Shown: positions 32,845-45,900 of the stretch, piece after piece
How positions within the stretch are numbered: position 1 is the stretch's first letter
Layout: the number at the start of each line of letters is the position of its first letter
Assembly: GCA_036362985.1 (NCBI GenBank)
Contig: JAYGXS010000007.1
Span: forward strand, 12,020,944-12,084,943
Length of the DNA stretch: 64,000 nt
Reading direction: 5' to 3'
Source: Ligula intestinalis
Taxonomy: Eukaryota; Platyhelminthes; Cestoda; Diphyllobothriidea; Diphyllobothriidae
Translations under genes and position numbers: made by a program
The notes under the pieces: generated by a model
Database searches by the model: none
The model's input: only the letters and a program-made list of their open reading frames with translations
What the model was told of the DNA's origin: nothing

Positions 32845-32870
32845 AATAAAACAGACTGGTGACATGATTT
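32845..32870 (+). promoter_or_regulatory. Possible LTR 3' end with tRNA-Trp-type primer-binding site
   Basis: AATAAA at 32845-32850 is followed by ACAG, two bases and TGGTGACATGATTT (32857-32870). This resembles the PBS next to the LTR at 16849-17377, but on the plus strand. It is based on short motifs only. Confidence 0.3.
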
Positions 32871-33097
32871 GCCCGGGTTAGAGAACACTAGTCGCTGCTG
32901 CTGAGTCGCCTCAACAAAACATTGTCATCCTGACTTGGAAGCTTTCATGTTATCGACCTTCTTATGCCAAGAAATGCTCAGAACAGTGTTACACCATGAC
33001 AAGTAGAAGTAAAAAGACGGGAGGACCAGTTTCTGAGAACAACTACTTAATTCAAGGCCTGCAGAGACAGTGGATATCTAGCTCCTCAAGCCTAGCT

Positions 33098-33162
33098 TAT
33101 TTATAGGATTTCCGGCGATTCTCGAACGTTGCTGCCAATGGCGTGCGAGGAACGTTCTAGAA
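33098..33162 (-). promoter_or_regulatory. Heat-shock/CCAAT/TATA promoter-like block
   Basis: On the minus strand the block has CCAAT-type sites (attggca at 33138-33144 and ccaaccaatcag near 33190). It has a perfect three-unit HSE, GAAcgTTCtaGAA (33150-33162), a second HSE, TTCtcGAAcg (33119-33128), and a TATA box, TATAAATA (33098-33105), in promoter order. It would drive transcription leftward toward 31240. No heat-shock protein gene is visible there. Confidence 0.5.
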
Positions 33163-33753
33163 TATTACGGTTCTGGCGTGGCGATCACTGATTGGTTGGC
33201 TCGTGCGTGAATATCACTTTCGGGAAAATATTGATCTGCAGATCGGGTGAGTAAAGACATCACGCGTGGTCGATATTATCCTGCGCACTAATTGGATTTT
33301 TGGCTGAAAATTCCGTAGGCAAATTGGCACGGCGCGTGGCTTCGGCTTTTCGTCCGCAAGCCACGCTGTAACCGGTTAGGCCGGCCTTTGTTCAAGTTAA
33401 ATAATGGTTAATGGTCCAAATTTGCTTCTACTTTATCCGGCATGTACTGCAAAGACGATCTGTGACTTGGACAGCAAACGAGACGGTCATGTCCCCGGAA
33501 ATTCGCACAGGTAATCTGCATAGACCACGCGCGCCCCTGTATCCGTTTCGATTACTAGCCGTTTTCATAAGTGTACGCAAATTTGTATCTGACTACAGAC
33601 TACAGATTTCAAGATTACTGCGTCGCAATGAGAACTATCTACCTTCAGCAGTCGCTGTTAGGATAATCTTCCCTCAAAATGGCCCCATAACCATAATTTC
33701 CAGATGGTGAACGAAAGACAATGAACTTACCTTCGTCAGGGCTCTCTCTGGAG

Positions 33754-33936
33754 CTACAAACCGCTCTTGATCGTACCGCTTTTGTTGCCCAAGATGTAGT
33801 AACCGTACAATCGAGTGAGTTGTTCCAGTGCAATAAAGGTCAGGATTGTGTGCGGGCCTACCCTGAAGAAGTAGGGTGTGAAGCCCTTCCAGAGCGATGT
33901 CACTCCCTCTTGGCGGACAACGCGCGAGAGGACGTC
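33754..33936 (-). CDS. SLC25A11: Carrier last exon
   Basis: Acceptor ttacgacacag precedes DVLSRVVRQEGVTSLWKGF. The exon continues with a HTILTFIALEQL segment, the sixth helix, and ends at TAG (33754-33756). It is 183 bases, phase 0 at entry. The tail NKSGTIKSGL is longer and unlike that of vertebrate relatives. Confidence 0.93.
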   Translation of the reverse strand, partial: DVLSRVVRQEGVTSLWKGFTPYFFRVGPHTILTFIALEQLTRLYGYYILGNKSGTIKSGL

Positions 33937-36900
33937 CTGTGTCGTAAATAGGTAAATGAATAGTTTATAAAAGTTATCTACTTAAAAAGTTGTCAGTAAC
34001 GTGTATTTATTGGAAAGGTTAACGTACGAACACGCCGGAGTACTCTGGCTTGCCGTTAATTGTCCGCATGTTCTGTATTCTCGTCTTCGCAATGTCCACG
34101 GGAAGTGAGGCGATGCTCGTAATAAGCGCGCTGCCCATGCTAGATACCAGATGCAGTCCAAATCCGTCTGTAATTAACTCTAAAAGGCATTGGAACAGAA
34201 GTGTGAAGGGCAGTTTCCGGCGCTACTTTTAAACTGTTTGTTCGGGGTGGCAGGAAGCCCGCAAGCGAGTAAGGCCACTTAACTGGACTTTCTCGAGTAT
34301 GAACAGGAAAGATTGTCATGAGAAAGTGTAAAACTTACTGTGTTCGACGATAATCTGTTTGAACTGTGAATAGGAGACAAGTTGGGCCACATTCACAACA
34401 GCTGCCCGTCCCATCGTTGGAATAGCACCCTACAAGAAATAACATCTTGAAAAGCAATAATACGTTTAACTTGAAAAAAAGGTGATTCATCGGACACAGC
34501 CGACCGTACTGCCTTCTACCGTGTATAATCTTCCGACTTTTGGCGAGCGGGGGGAAAAGTAGAGTGTGTATAGCGATAGTGGAGAATGGGTTAGAGGAAG
34601 TTGCCAGTCAGAAGAGTGCACGACTGCCCGCAAGGGTGGAGTCCAAGTTGTGTGAGAACACGGTAGTCGTTACAGTCAGGATCTGTGTGAGTAAGTCCTA
34701 AAGGTGATAAGCCAGACTGGATTGTGCCGGCAGACACTTGTATGCAGCAGTGGTGGTAACAGTCACGAGAAGTTGAGCGGAGCATGCGAAGTTGGCTCAT
34801 GAGAACATCGTCGACTTCTCAATGAGCGAATTTTAGGGATGACTGCACCCCTTCTCCACACTGGTCAGGTGGCTCTCGGGGTATTTCACTGAAGACGCTA
34901 TCGCCGACTATCAGTTACCGTAACCACTTGCGGGTGAGACGGTTAAGGACAATAAGAATCATATATATGCTCTAGTTCAACCATGAACGTATTATTGACA
35001 GCTATCGTGAATCGACTTATCCCATCATTACGGCTGAGCCATTAAGGATAATATTGGTGGAATTAACAGCTTTTCATAGTCCCGTCGGGAAGATAATGAC
35101 TGAATAAACCTTAGTCGCATGCGACTTAAAATTTCACAGTAGTAACGGGATACTCGCGGTTCGGGCTAGGAGAGAGAGATGCGTCCGGTTGTGCTTTGCG
35201 GCTCAATCTCGAGCTGCGCTAGCAACTACTCAGGGGCTAGCACATTTTCTAAACAGAAATGCATCACTAAGAAAAGGGAGTGGTCCTGTCCGACTTTCTA
35301 ACCGTAATCAACCGCAGATTTCGACGACGCCCACTGCGTGCTTCAGAAAACTGAAGGCAAACGCGGGAAAATGCGTGTTGATTAGCTTTAAATGAGAGTA
35401 GACTTGTATAGCATCTATGGCACTCTCCTTTCTCACCAACCTGTACCCGGTGTCAAGACAGAGTCAAGAAGACTGGAGGTGGGACCGGGCGCAGATGGCT
35501 GGCGCGGCCGAAGTCGCTCCTAAGCGTGCCGCCACACCTAGTTCGCATCCCAGCTGCGTGGGAATATCATTTAGGCCACATAAAGAGGGATTATTTGCAA
35601 CCTGACACTCAGTCCGAGATTAGGCCACTCCCACTGGGCTGACTGCGCAGTTTATGTTATCCCGTCAGTTGGCAACCTTCCAAGCCACGGCTTTTAGCGC
35701 ACCGTGATAGTTTCAAACGCATCAGGTTGTTTATGTAGTGGGGAAAATGCGCTGAGCCATTGGCCCTACTCACCCTCCTCCTCCCGGGCAGTATCAGGCC
35801 AATCGCAGGCGTTGCATCACCTGAGGACTGAGCCCGCGACCTACTGGTTGGAAGTCCAACGTCATAACCGTCGAGCTAAGAGCTTGTTGTCCCGTCGCTT
35901 CCGGTCGGCTTTACTTAAAGCAGTTGTTGGGTGCCATTCATATCTCCCTTTGCTTTATCCGTAATCTCAGAACTTGGAAGTTGAGACGAGTGCGATGGTA
36001 TAGATTGAAATATCACATACATTATTACGATCGGGATCCCGAGGTAATAATTACACGTCGGCCCATGTTACTCGTGATAAATGAGTAGACATGTATGTTT
36101 ACTCTTTTCGGATAACCGACGACTGCTTGCTCTTACTCTGCAACTTTACAAGCTGCCTCGTTTTGAATGGTTCTGTTGTATTGACGCACTTTCTAGCCAT
36201 TGTGTCACCAGCAGGGAAGTCAACGGTGTTTTCCTACCTTCACCCTTTACTGGCATGGCTGCACCAAAAGGGATGGAGGGTGAGATTGGGCGCGTTGGGC
36301 ACCCGGGCTTTTCGCGCCAATCAAAACGCGTGCCTGGTTTGCACAGACAGGGGTGTCAAAAATAAACAGCCAAGATCGCCTTCTGTGTCATAGTTGACAG
36401 CCTTGCAGGCCACGATTTAACAGGGTGTGTGTGTTCTCTTACGTTTGGGTATACGAATGACGAGAAAGGACGCAGCCTAAAGCCATAATAGACATAGATA
36501 CGTCGGAGGACCGTTTCAGAACAGGCGTTATAAAGCGGGTGAAACTAGAAACGTGAGATGTAGTGGAGAGGGAGGGGGTAACGTGCTTGGTGTCCTATCC
36601 GGCGACCTGCAGAAGATGCAGCGTCGCCAGGCCGCACAGCTTGCCTGTTAAACTGACTGCCTGGAGGGAGGGTAAGAACTGCCCTGTCAGTGATCAAATC
36701 TGCGACAATGCAGTGGTCCACCCGACTGGAGCTTAAGCACCCTAACAGCATTGGCAGGTTATTCTTGGGACCAGGACACTGAGACGCTAGTCACGACATA
36801 CCGAGCAACAGGCAAGGCAACGACTGAGCATGCATCAGCTATTTTTGCCCCACTGTTTAGCGACAACAGCTGGGCGAAAGTCCAGCGGGTTGAGAACGTT

Positions 36901-39900
36901 GCTCTCCGCATCGCCATGGGCTGTGTTATCATGACTAATCAGGAAACTCACGTCCTGCCTCGGAAATTTCACTCCTTCATGCAGGCAAAAATCTACATTG
37001 CGCAGTCCCATAACCCAGAACATCCGGGTAATCGTGTCTTAACACGCCCTCCACCTGCTAGACGCATAAAGCAATCTACCATAGACGCGTACCACCCACA
37101 TGCTTCACTGTACCCCACTAATCGACCGATACCGGACCTCGTTAAGCGAATCCGCACCGAAACTGTCGAGCAAGCCATTAGCAGCTATAATCTCAACAGA
37201 GTCCTCAACGCTCCTCCGCCGGCCAGAGATTGTAGGGCCAACCTGTCCAGAAACGCCAGAACCAGACTATCCCAGCTGCGTTCCGGCTTCTCCACGCTGC
37301 TGAATTCATTCAAATGCCGTCTCACCTCATGTTTCAACAAAGTCACAGACAATTGTCCTGACTGCCTCCTGCCTTCCCACACAACGTGCCATCTCTTCGA
37401 CTGCCCGGCCAACCCTACAGACCTCACGCCTGAGGATCTATGGCTTCGCCCAGACAAAGTCGCCAAATTCATTCTTCTTTGTTAAAAATGTTATACCTTC
37501 ATCTTTCTTCTTTACTCCTTCATTTTTCTTAAAAATTTTATACCATGTTTTGCTGGAAAACTAGGTTAAGGGAGTAAGTTAGTACAACAACAACTGGGGC
37601 TTTAGGAGTCTGGCAAAGGAATAGCCAACCTCAGACATGCACGCGATACACTAACGAGCCAGAATTTCGTGGACTACCTACCGAATCCCTCCCCCCCTCC
37701 GCACTGGCGTCTAAGCCTGGCCAGACGTGGTCTAGTGGATGCAGTCGTCGCCGTGACTCACGCTGTCTACCGCGTCGCAGAGGCCACTCGTTTGCCGCTC
37801 CCCTCCACACACACACAGGACTGAAGGACACAACAAATGCTATCGCACTGAGTTTGTTCTGAGTCGTTGGCCCACAGGGACCGACACAAACCCACCCCGC
37901 CCCCGGATGAACGCTTGTTTACCCGCTTTTCTCCCGCAACACACCACCGCGGTCAGCCTAGTGCGTGTTGTGGTGTATGGAGTGACTGACTGGCGGACTA
38001 AATGTCGGGCTGCAATGGCTTCTTCCTAATACGGTCATTATGGCACTCCTGCATAGCTGAGTTCCCAGTCAGGTGTGGCGGCAGGCATGAGGGCGGCTTC
38101 GGCCGCGCCAGCCCTCTGCGCCTGATGCCGCTTCCGGTCTGCTTGTCTCTGTATTGACACCGGAGTGAGGTGAGCCAGGGAAGAGGGAGCAAAGGGCAGT
38201 AGATGCTGTGCGCGAGTCTACTCGATGCTGCTCGCTGGGTTTTCTTAATCCTTCGAAAGCGCCTATGGATCCGAGGTGACATCTCCATCGCCACGAAGAT
38301 GTGTGTATACCGAGCATCCATCCAGTCAGCCCTCCTCTATGGATGTGAATGCTGGGCTGTGCGCGCTGGAGATGAGCGAAGACTGGAGGTCTTTGACCAC
38401 CAGTGCCTGAGGACGATTTTGCATCCACTGCGACCGTATCATGAGGATACCTCAGGCCATTCAAGGAAGACGATTTAGGTGGTTTGGACACGTTCTCCGT
38501 CGTCTGCCCCACGAGTTCGGCTATGCTGCCCTCGGCCTGATGCCGCAGCTCACCTAGAAGCGTCGAAGAGGAAGGCAACTAAAGACTTGGCTCTATACCA
38601 TCAGTCAAGATATGAAAGCAGTTCTTGAACCTTTTATCTTCCGTCTCCGTCGCTGGAGAAGAGACTGGGTGGAGCTTTCCAGGTCTGCGGCCGCCAATCG
38701 TCACGCATGGAGAGATACCGTCCATGACATCATTGAGGCCGGCTAAATCAGGCAGGATCAGAGCCGTAACGAGTGCAAGTAAAAACAAGTCTACTCTGAC
38801 TTAAAGCAAACTCACGCGCAAGTCACACCGTCTCCCGCACCACCCTCTTGTGGAGCATACACAGGGCTGACATCGTCGAAAAACTACGGTCGAAATGTCA
38901 TACTCCCACAAACGCACTTTGTTTCGTCACACGACCCACCTTACGCCCGAAGAGTAAACGTCAACATAAGCGGATAATCCGAGGGACAGCAAAATGAAAA
39001 CTGCTGGGCAGGACTCGCGCGCAGACATCCTTCCGAGACTTGTCTCTCTCCGCCTAGGACGGCCGCCGGTAGTTTAGCCAGCGACAAGAAGGAGGGATGG
39101 GTTGCTGGGTCACTCAGTTAACATATCTAACTAATTTACGTGTTTTAGAAGGCCTGGCTCCGTTTATCATTATTTTTTTAGCCACGAGAAGTAACCCTCT
39201 GTCTGCTACCCACTACATTTGCATAACGACATGTACAACAACTGTTCTGTTGCGGTTTTAATTGTCCAAATTCTGAATCTTGCCGTATATTTGTGTGACT
39301 ACATCACTACTAAGCTCCACCACACAGCGACCAACGGAATTTGTGTATCCTCTGCCTCGGCTGTGGCTATCACCCTTTTGCGTAGGCCCTTGGAGAAGTT
39401 GGTTGCTGTCTTGTAGCCCATTTGCTCTAGTCGAGCAGGGTACAGTGGCCGAACAATTATGCGTCTGGAAAAAAAGGTACGTGAACACATATCTGTCCAG
39501 CTTAATAAGGGGATAACTAGATCGATCTCGAGTCCCATTCTCGCGCATGTAGTCGATAGGAATCACTGAGTCGACCCTAACGAAGCCTTTCAGGGCATCA
39601 GATGACTTCGCCAAGGGCCCATTCCAACGGTTGCTAGCAACAGCTGAGGCAGTAGCTATATGACTAGATAATCTAGTGCTGTGCTGCCAGGGACCACTAA
39701 TACAGGCGCTCTCACGTCCGTGGCCGACGCTAGCGTTAGGTAGCGGGAGCATGTCCCCCCGACACCCTCGTGACGGTTGTTCACTCCATGTACTCGGCCC
39801 ATGACCACAAATCACAGCCTACCTTCTTTTCCGCTCTCACACAGCACAATTACCTCTACATGCGTACAGTGTGAAAACGACGAGTTCGAATCATGAGACA

Positions 39901-42900
39901 CTTAATAACCTTTTCCAACTCTACGATTCCATTATCAATGCAATTTTATCAACTTGATGCGGCATTTCCGAAAAAAAATGTTTGCCAAATTGGCTTTTCA
40001 AGTTAAGGATGGGAATATTTACAGAACTTAGACATTTATCTTTCCCACAAATAAATCCAACGTCTCTGCTTGCACAGACACCTCCATGACGTCCAACAAG
40101 CGGTGACAAAGATAGTGAGTACACTTAACTATGAGGTTGCATACTAATGAAAAAACGGTTATTTCGGGCAATTTTCTGCTTTCTATCTGTTCGTCTGAGA
40201 CGGAAATTTCCTGCACAATTCCTTGTACTGTCTACGACCAGCATCCCTTGAGGGAGATGAAGTCTTGCGTTCATTGTCCGTTTCAATATTCCGAAAATGG
40301 GCTTTTTACACTTACTGCATGCCTTGTTAGGCTCCAGTCCCACAACCCCCCCCCCCCCACCAACCACCCCTCAGCAGTCGACCACCAAAAAAGAAAAAAA
40401 TACAGCAGAAGGAATATTTAGGAATGACTGACTAGGTCANNNNNNNNNNNNNNNNNNNNNNNNNNNNNNNNNNNNNNNNNNNNNNNNNNNNNNNNNNNNN
40501 NNNNNNNNNNNNNNNNNNNNNNNNNNNNNNNNNNNNNNNNNNNNNNNNNNNNNNNNNNNNNNNNNNNNNNNNNNNNNNNNNNNNNNNNNNNNNNNNNNNN
40601 NNNNNNNNNNNNNNNNNNNNNNNNNNNNNNNNNNNNNNNNNNNNNNNNNNNNNNNNNNNNNNNNNNNNNNNNNNNNNNNNNNNNNNNNNNNNNNNNNNNN
40701 NNNNNNNNNNNNNNNNNNNNNNNNNNNNNNNNNNNNNNNNNNNNNNNNNNNNNNNNNNNNNNNNNNNNNNNNNNNNNNNNNNNNNNNNNNNNNNNNNNNN
40801 NNNNNNNNNNNNNNNNNNNNNNNNNNNNNNNNNNNNNNNCCCACGGTAGGGGATGCTGGTAATCCTGGTCCCCCTTCCGATGGTTTCGCCACAGGGCCGT
40901 CTTCGTCCCAGGCAGTGTTCGCTTTGGCAAAGGACAGCCGGCCCTGCTGTCCAAAACGTCAGCAACCCTACACATTTATTCCGGTGTGCAGAAGATGAAC
41001 TCTGCTTCTTTTCCTGGAATTCTGAATTCTTTTTTATAAAAAGAGACGACCTGACCATAACGATCGTATTCGTAGCGAGTGGGACACGTCGGGAATACGG
41101 CCAGTGGAAATCGAACGGCGTAGTTCAGGCTATTTAAGACATAAAAAACCCCAGAAAGGCCGGCTTTCGTAATGTGTTTGAAGACAAGCCCATACGGTCC
41201 CTAACTTCCAGAGCGAAATCTCGAAAACCAGCATTGGAAGACAACATGCACTGATCCCATCCTATCTACAGTAGATATGGGCTTGGTGGGAGGGGGGGGG
41301 GGGCGGGACGATGGACGCCCCATCTTGAAAATGCGGGTCAGCCATGAGGGCATTGGATGAAACCCCCAACCTTGAAAAATACGAACAGGGTTACTTAAGT
41401 CACGTGGGATCAACAGCTAGATCCACCTACGGTTGAGAGCGTACATAGAATTGCCGAAAAAGGCAAGCAGGAGTCTGAAATGGCCATTTCTGGCTCATTA
41501 CCTGCCATCAGTCGCCCCATGAACACTCTTCTTCTTCTTCGTCTGATATATAAATACACAACGCGAGATGGACACTCATCGACCAGCTACGGGACTGACT
41601 TGTGCCTTGGGTTCCTCTGATCGGCCCCGTTTGCAGCATTTATAGGCAGAAATACATTACTGGCAAGGAGAAAGAAGCCTGGAATGAATATTGTTATAAC
41701 GACGAGTTCAGCGTTGCTAGTGCTATACCATGACATCTGACGTGTGTCACCGTCGAATTACGCCCTGTTGAAATCCCCAAGGAGGTACACAATAAGAAGG
41801 GTATACTTCTGGAATCCACCCGAAGGAGCTGTCTCGGGTGACTGTTGCCGCTGGTTGATCTCCAGCGCGCTCTTTGTCCCGCCTCGGGGGCACGCCCCGG
41901 CATTTGGAGCAGACTAGCGTGTCCTCGTAGTCCGCTGTTGCAACTCTCCCTGTGCCAGTGGTGGCAGTGTCTTATAAGAGAGTGTCGAGTGCGCGTTCGC
42001 CTGTAGCCTGATTGGCGCATTAGGACAACTGCGACCAGTGGCGCGCGCGAGCGAGCGCGTGCATCTGTGTCCTCTTCAGAGTTTAAGGAAATCTCGCGTG
42101 GACAGTCATCACCTGTAGACGGTCAGCGCTAACAAACAAAGACACTTGGCTAGGCTCGACGCCTCAGGAAAGCCTCCAAATGTTGCTAGCACTTGGTCAG
42201 TCTTATACCCTAACAAATATGTCTGCCTTATTAGCAGTTGTCAGCCAGTCGCACCCAACCCCAAATGGTGGGCCACCCGAAGTTAGAACTCACGACCTCT
42301 TTGATCAGAAATATAACGCTATAACCATCGGCGAACTCGCATGAACGTGTGTCAATATCTCCCGACCTAAATCGACCTTAACCGTCCGCAGTCAGTTATA
42401 ATTAACCCCAGGGGTTGCTGCCCTTGAGATTCGACTGGCAGCTAGCGCAGCTTCAAATCGAGTCCTAAGGCACAGTGGGAAAATTAAGGTTTGCAACTGA
42501 TTGGTGAGCGCCTTTCCTCCGTTTTGTGTACATTCACAATAAAAACTGGCAGAGAACGAGCCCAAGGCGCGGTTTTTAGGACGTCGGACTTTAAGCCAAC
42601 AAGGTTGCGGGTTCAAGCCTCTGGGTTCGCTACCCCTGGAGTTGGGTGTGTCTGGTTAATGACGAACAATAGGCCAGAAATGGCCAGTCCAGTCTCCCTT
42701 TTCCTTGCCAGCACTACTATCTGCCTAGAGCACTAGTTGCTATGCCGCTGCTAATAGTGCTCGAGGATGAGCCCCAACGCAGAGTGAGACAAGTGAGCTC
42801 TGTTAGCGAATTTGCCAAGGCCCGCTGCCCCAAGGTAAGACGTTGTCCCTCGAGGCTTGACCTAGCAGCTGCTTCTGGCTAACCAATAACAGCTGTGCCA

Positions 42901-45900
42901 GCGTTCCCTGTCCTCACACACGTGCTTCCAAATAAGCACGCCTGCCTAGGGGCCACTTTAATAAGCCACCCCTTGACTCATGCAACAAAGAACTTTACAG
43001 GCGACATCCCACCGGGCAACTGGAAAAACACCAAAAGCAAACCACTTGGACTCGTTTCACGATCCTACGTAAGCAGCTGCCACCACTGTCTCATTCCCTC
43101 TTAGGCCTGGCTGAATGCAGTCAACACTAGCACTGGCTTCGCCAATGGCCACTGCCGCCTGGGACCCTAATATGGAGTCCTGTGCACATTAAACCACTCC
43201 TTCTGGGGACTTCTGCCTTTTAACTTCCAACCTCGGATTCGGCCTGGTGATTATAGTTAGCCAAGTACACCCACTGCTTAGACCTTTACACGCTAATCAA
43301 CGCGTTCAGAGGGTTTTCTATTGTCCGACAACACTAAGAAGTCCATTTAAAAGGTATGTGAAGAAGAAGGACTGTTGTAATAAGCACAGCCTGTATAGGG
43401 ACCACCGGGACACTGGCGATACACGGAACAGCGAAAAGTACACCGTAAGAATTTTTTTAAGAAAAACGCGAAAGTCTTTGTTCATCTGATATTTTTTTGT
43501 CTAGGCAACGAACGGTAACGTCATCTCGCAAGTACGGTTTCTCAGGACATCAAGAATGCCGAAATAAACTTCCCGAGTACGCATGCACCAACAACGACAC
43601 CACTGTGAAGAGTAAAAACGTACACACCCATCACGCGCTGGGCCAAAGTGCACACAGGAAATGGCACAAGGTGCTTTCGCGTTCCAAATGGGTTGGGGCT
43701 GGCAATTAATATATGTCTTAGACACCAGTTCTCCATCTCCTACTGATCTGCCATGATTATCACATGATTTAAAAGTGGACACTGACCCTAAGTTCAATTA
43801 AGAGGGGCTGGACATGAGTTTACTATACTGCGTCAGGGTCAGGCGTAAACACTTTCCTAATGTGTGTGGGTTATCAGCACGACGGGTCAACTGCAGATCC
43901 TACTGAGTTGTTTACGTTGGTTAGAGCCACGGCGACATCTGATGTGTGAATCTACCGACGTTGCTGACATAAGCGCGAACTAGAAAAAAGTGGGGAAGGT
44001 AACGTGTGTTGTTTCACCTTAAAGTACGGCATAGGCGTTCTCGTAGAGGAGGGATTTTAGAGCGTCGCAGATGGAAGGAAGGCTAAGGACGCTTCTGCCT
44101 ACCGCACCGAGGTGCCCTAAGAGCACGCGTAAATGAGCCGACATCCGCGGTTTAAGGTGGCCGGATTGGATAGGATGATACGCGGCAGAAAAACTTAACC
44201 CTAGTCACAATCCTAAACTTAACCCCAACGGTAGTCCCACGCACATATGCTTACATGGCACCGTAACCTCGACATATTTTGCCTACTTAATTTAAATAAG
44301 CAGGTATATTACAAGAATGAAGTGTATGTGGGGCCACGTACGCTTTCCCCACCAAGACCTGGGAAAGAGCCTCATACATCCAAAACCATTAAACAGCTGG
44401 TAAGGACAGTTCTCCCTACTTTGGTTGATCACTGGTGGCCTATTGGGCATGCTATCTATTTTCATTTGATTATTTTGCTCCAATATTCCTCGAAATCTTC
44501 AAGGAACAATAAGTTTTCTCTGGAAAAGACCGAAAATGTCCAGTTCTTACGGGCCTTCTGAGTTAAGGTGGGTTCTCTCGAGAGGTGGTACTTCAAAATG
44601 TATAAATTTTCGCAAAGTTCAAACAATGATGCCGTCCCTGAAATAGAAGTCACGGTTTAACCGGCTTTCACTTCTCAAAACTGCTTACAATTTGTCCACC
44701 ATACGCTAAACAATATAAGCATCGGTATTAATAAAATAGTCTGAAAACCAATTTCCATGTTGGTTTAAAGTTTGCAGGCTTCATTACGTTCTTTTAACAA
44801 TATTGCGGGGCAATGCATGCTTGAACATGTGTTTTTCTTCAAAAAAACCCTTAAAAACTATCGAAAATGCAATTTTTCCCGAATATAGACACCGATTGCT
44901 TCAGAGCAGCAAATGTTAGGAATACGAATACGGACCTGCAAACGCCTGTTCTCTGCGAAGAATGCAGAACCCACTTGAATGATAAATACCGAATTTCTTG
45001 ACACAAATGCTCGGTTATGGTTGAAGGCGACGATCATCAGCCTGAAATAAGCATAGGCGGTCACGACCTAAATGGGCCTGGAGTTATTAAGGATCTGAGC
45101 ATTGCATCCTGATTGTGTCGAAAGAACGCCGAACTATCGGGTTTATTCTCAAAAAGCATAAAACGGTCAGTGCTAGAACCAGCCTTTCTAAAATGCATGT
45201 GAGACCTTTTCTGGAATAGCGTTCGCTTCTATTTAGCCGTCTGTGCGTTATTAAAAGGAAGAAAGTAGAAACGGTCAAGCATTCCTTGACTAAAAGCATT
45301 TTCTCTTCACAACACCGTAACCTGCCTTATGAACAACTATGTGAGCTTACAAACTTTGATTCCCTTTGACTCCAAAAATTACAGAAGGGACCATTTTACC
45401 GTTTGAACTTTTAAGCAGTCGGGCCTTTAATGCCTTTTCTACTCCGAGACTGCCTGACCACTTTGGACGCATCTTCCTCTGGCACGCATAGTTAGATATC
45501 GTCGGTTTTTCCCGTAAACACCATGATAATCTGGAAGAAACCACTCATAAATATATAAATTAAATAAACTATCCTTTTTAAAGTGAAATATCAGTAGTTT
45601 TCTATAGTCAGAACATCTTTCACGAATTTTGGATGCTGACACGGTGGAATGTCTCTTTCACTCTGATAGCAATCGTGGGCTTTGAACTCGATCAGGCCTC
45701 ATGTCGTGAACAAATGTGCTGAAACTTCAGCCGACAGCGAGCAACCATTCGTCGACACCCCTTTATCTGCTGCAGAATACCGCTTTCATAACAGTGAAGC
45801 GAGACTTGTGCCACACCTCCCTGGTCCCGAACTGCTAACATTCAACGAACCGCAATATTCTTTTTTTCTGAAAAAAAACAGTTAATGGCAAAAACTAGAA

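Larger units (their letters stand above)
31241..33753. other. Region between small ORF and carrier 3' end; SINE, LTR-end and promoter-like motifs
   Basis: It holds a SINE-like stretch (31705-31790), a possible plus-strand LTR end with primer-binding site (32845-32870) and a heat-shock/TATA block (33098-33162). The frame at 33411-33710 is not supported as a gene. The 3' UTR of the carrier gene should fall here; the first AATAAA-type signal I see on the minus strand is near 32566. Confidence 0.4.

Noticed and set aside
40418..41058. Frames of up to 208 codons across the N gap
   Set aside because: Most of their codons are unknown bases in the assembly gap.
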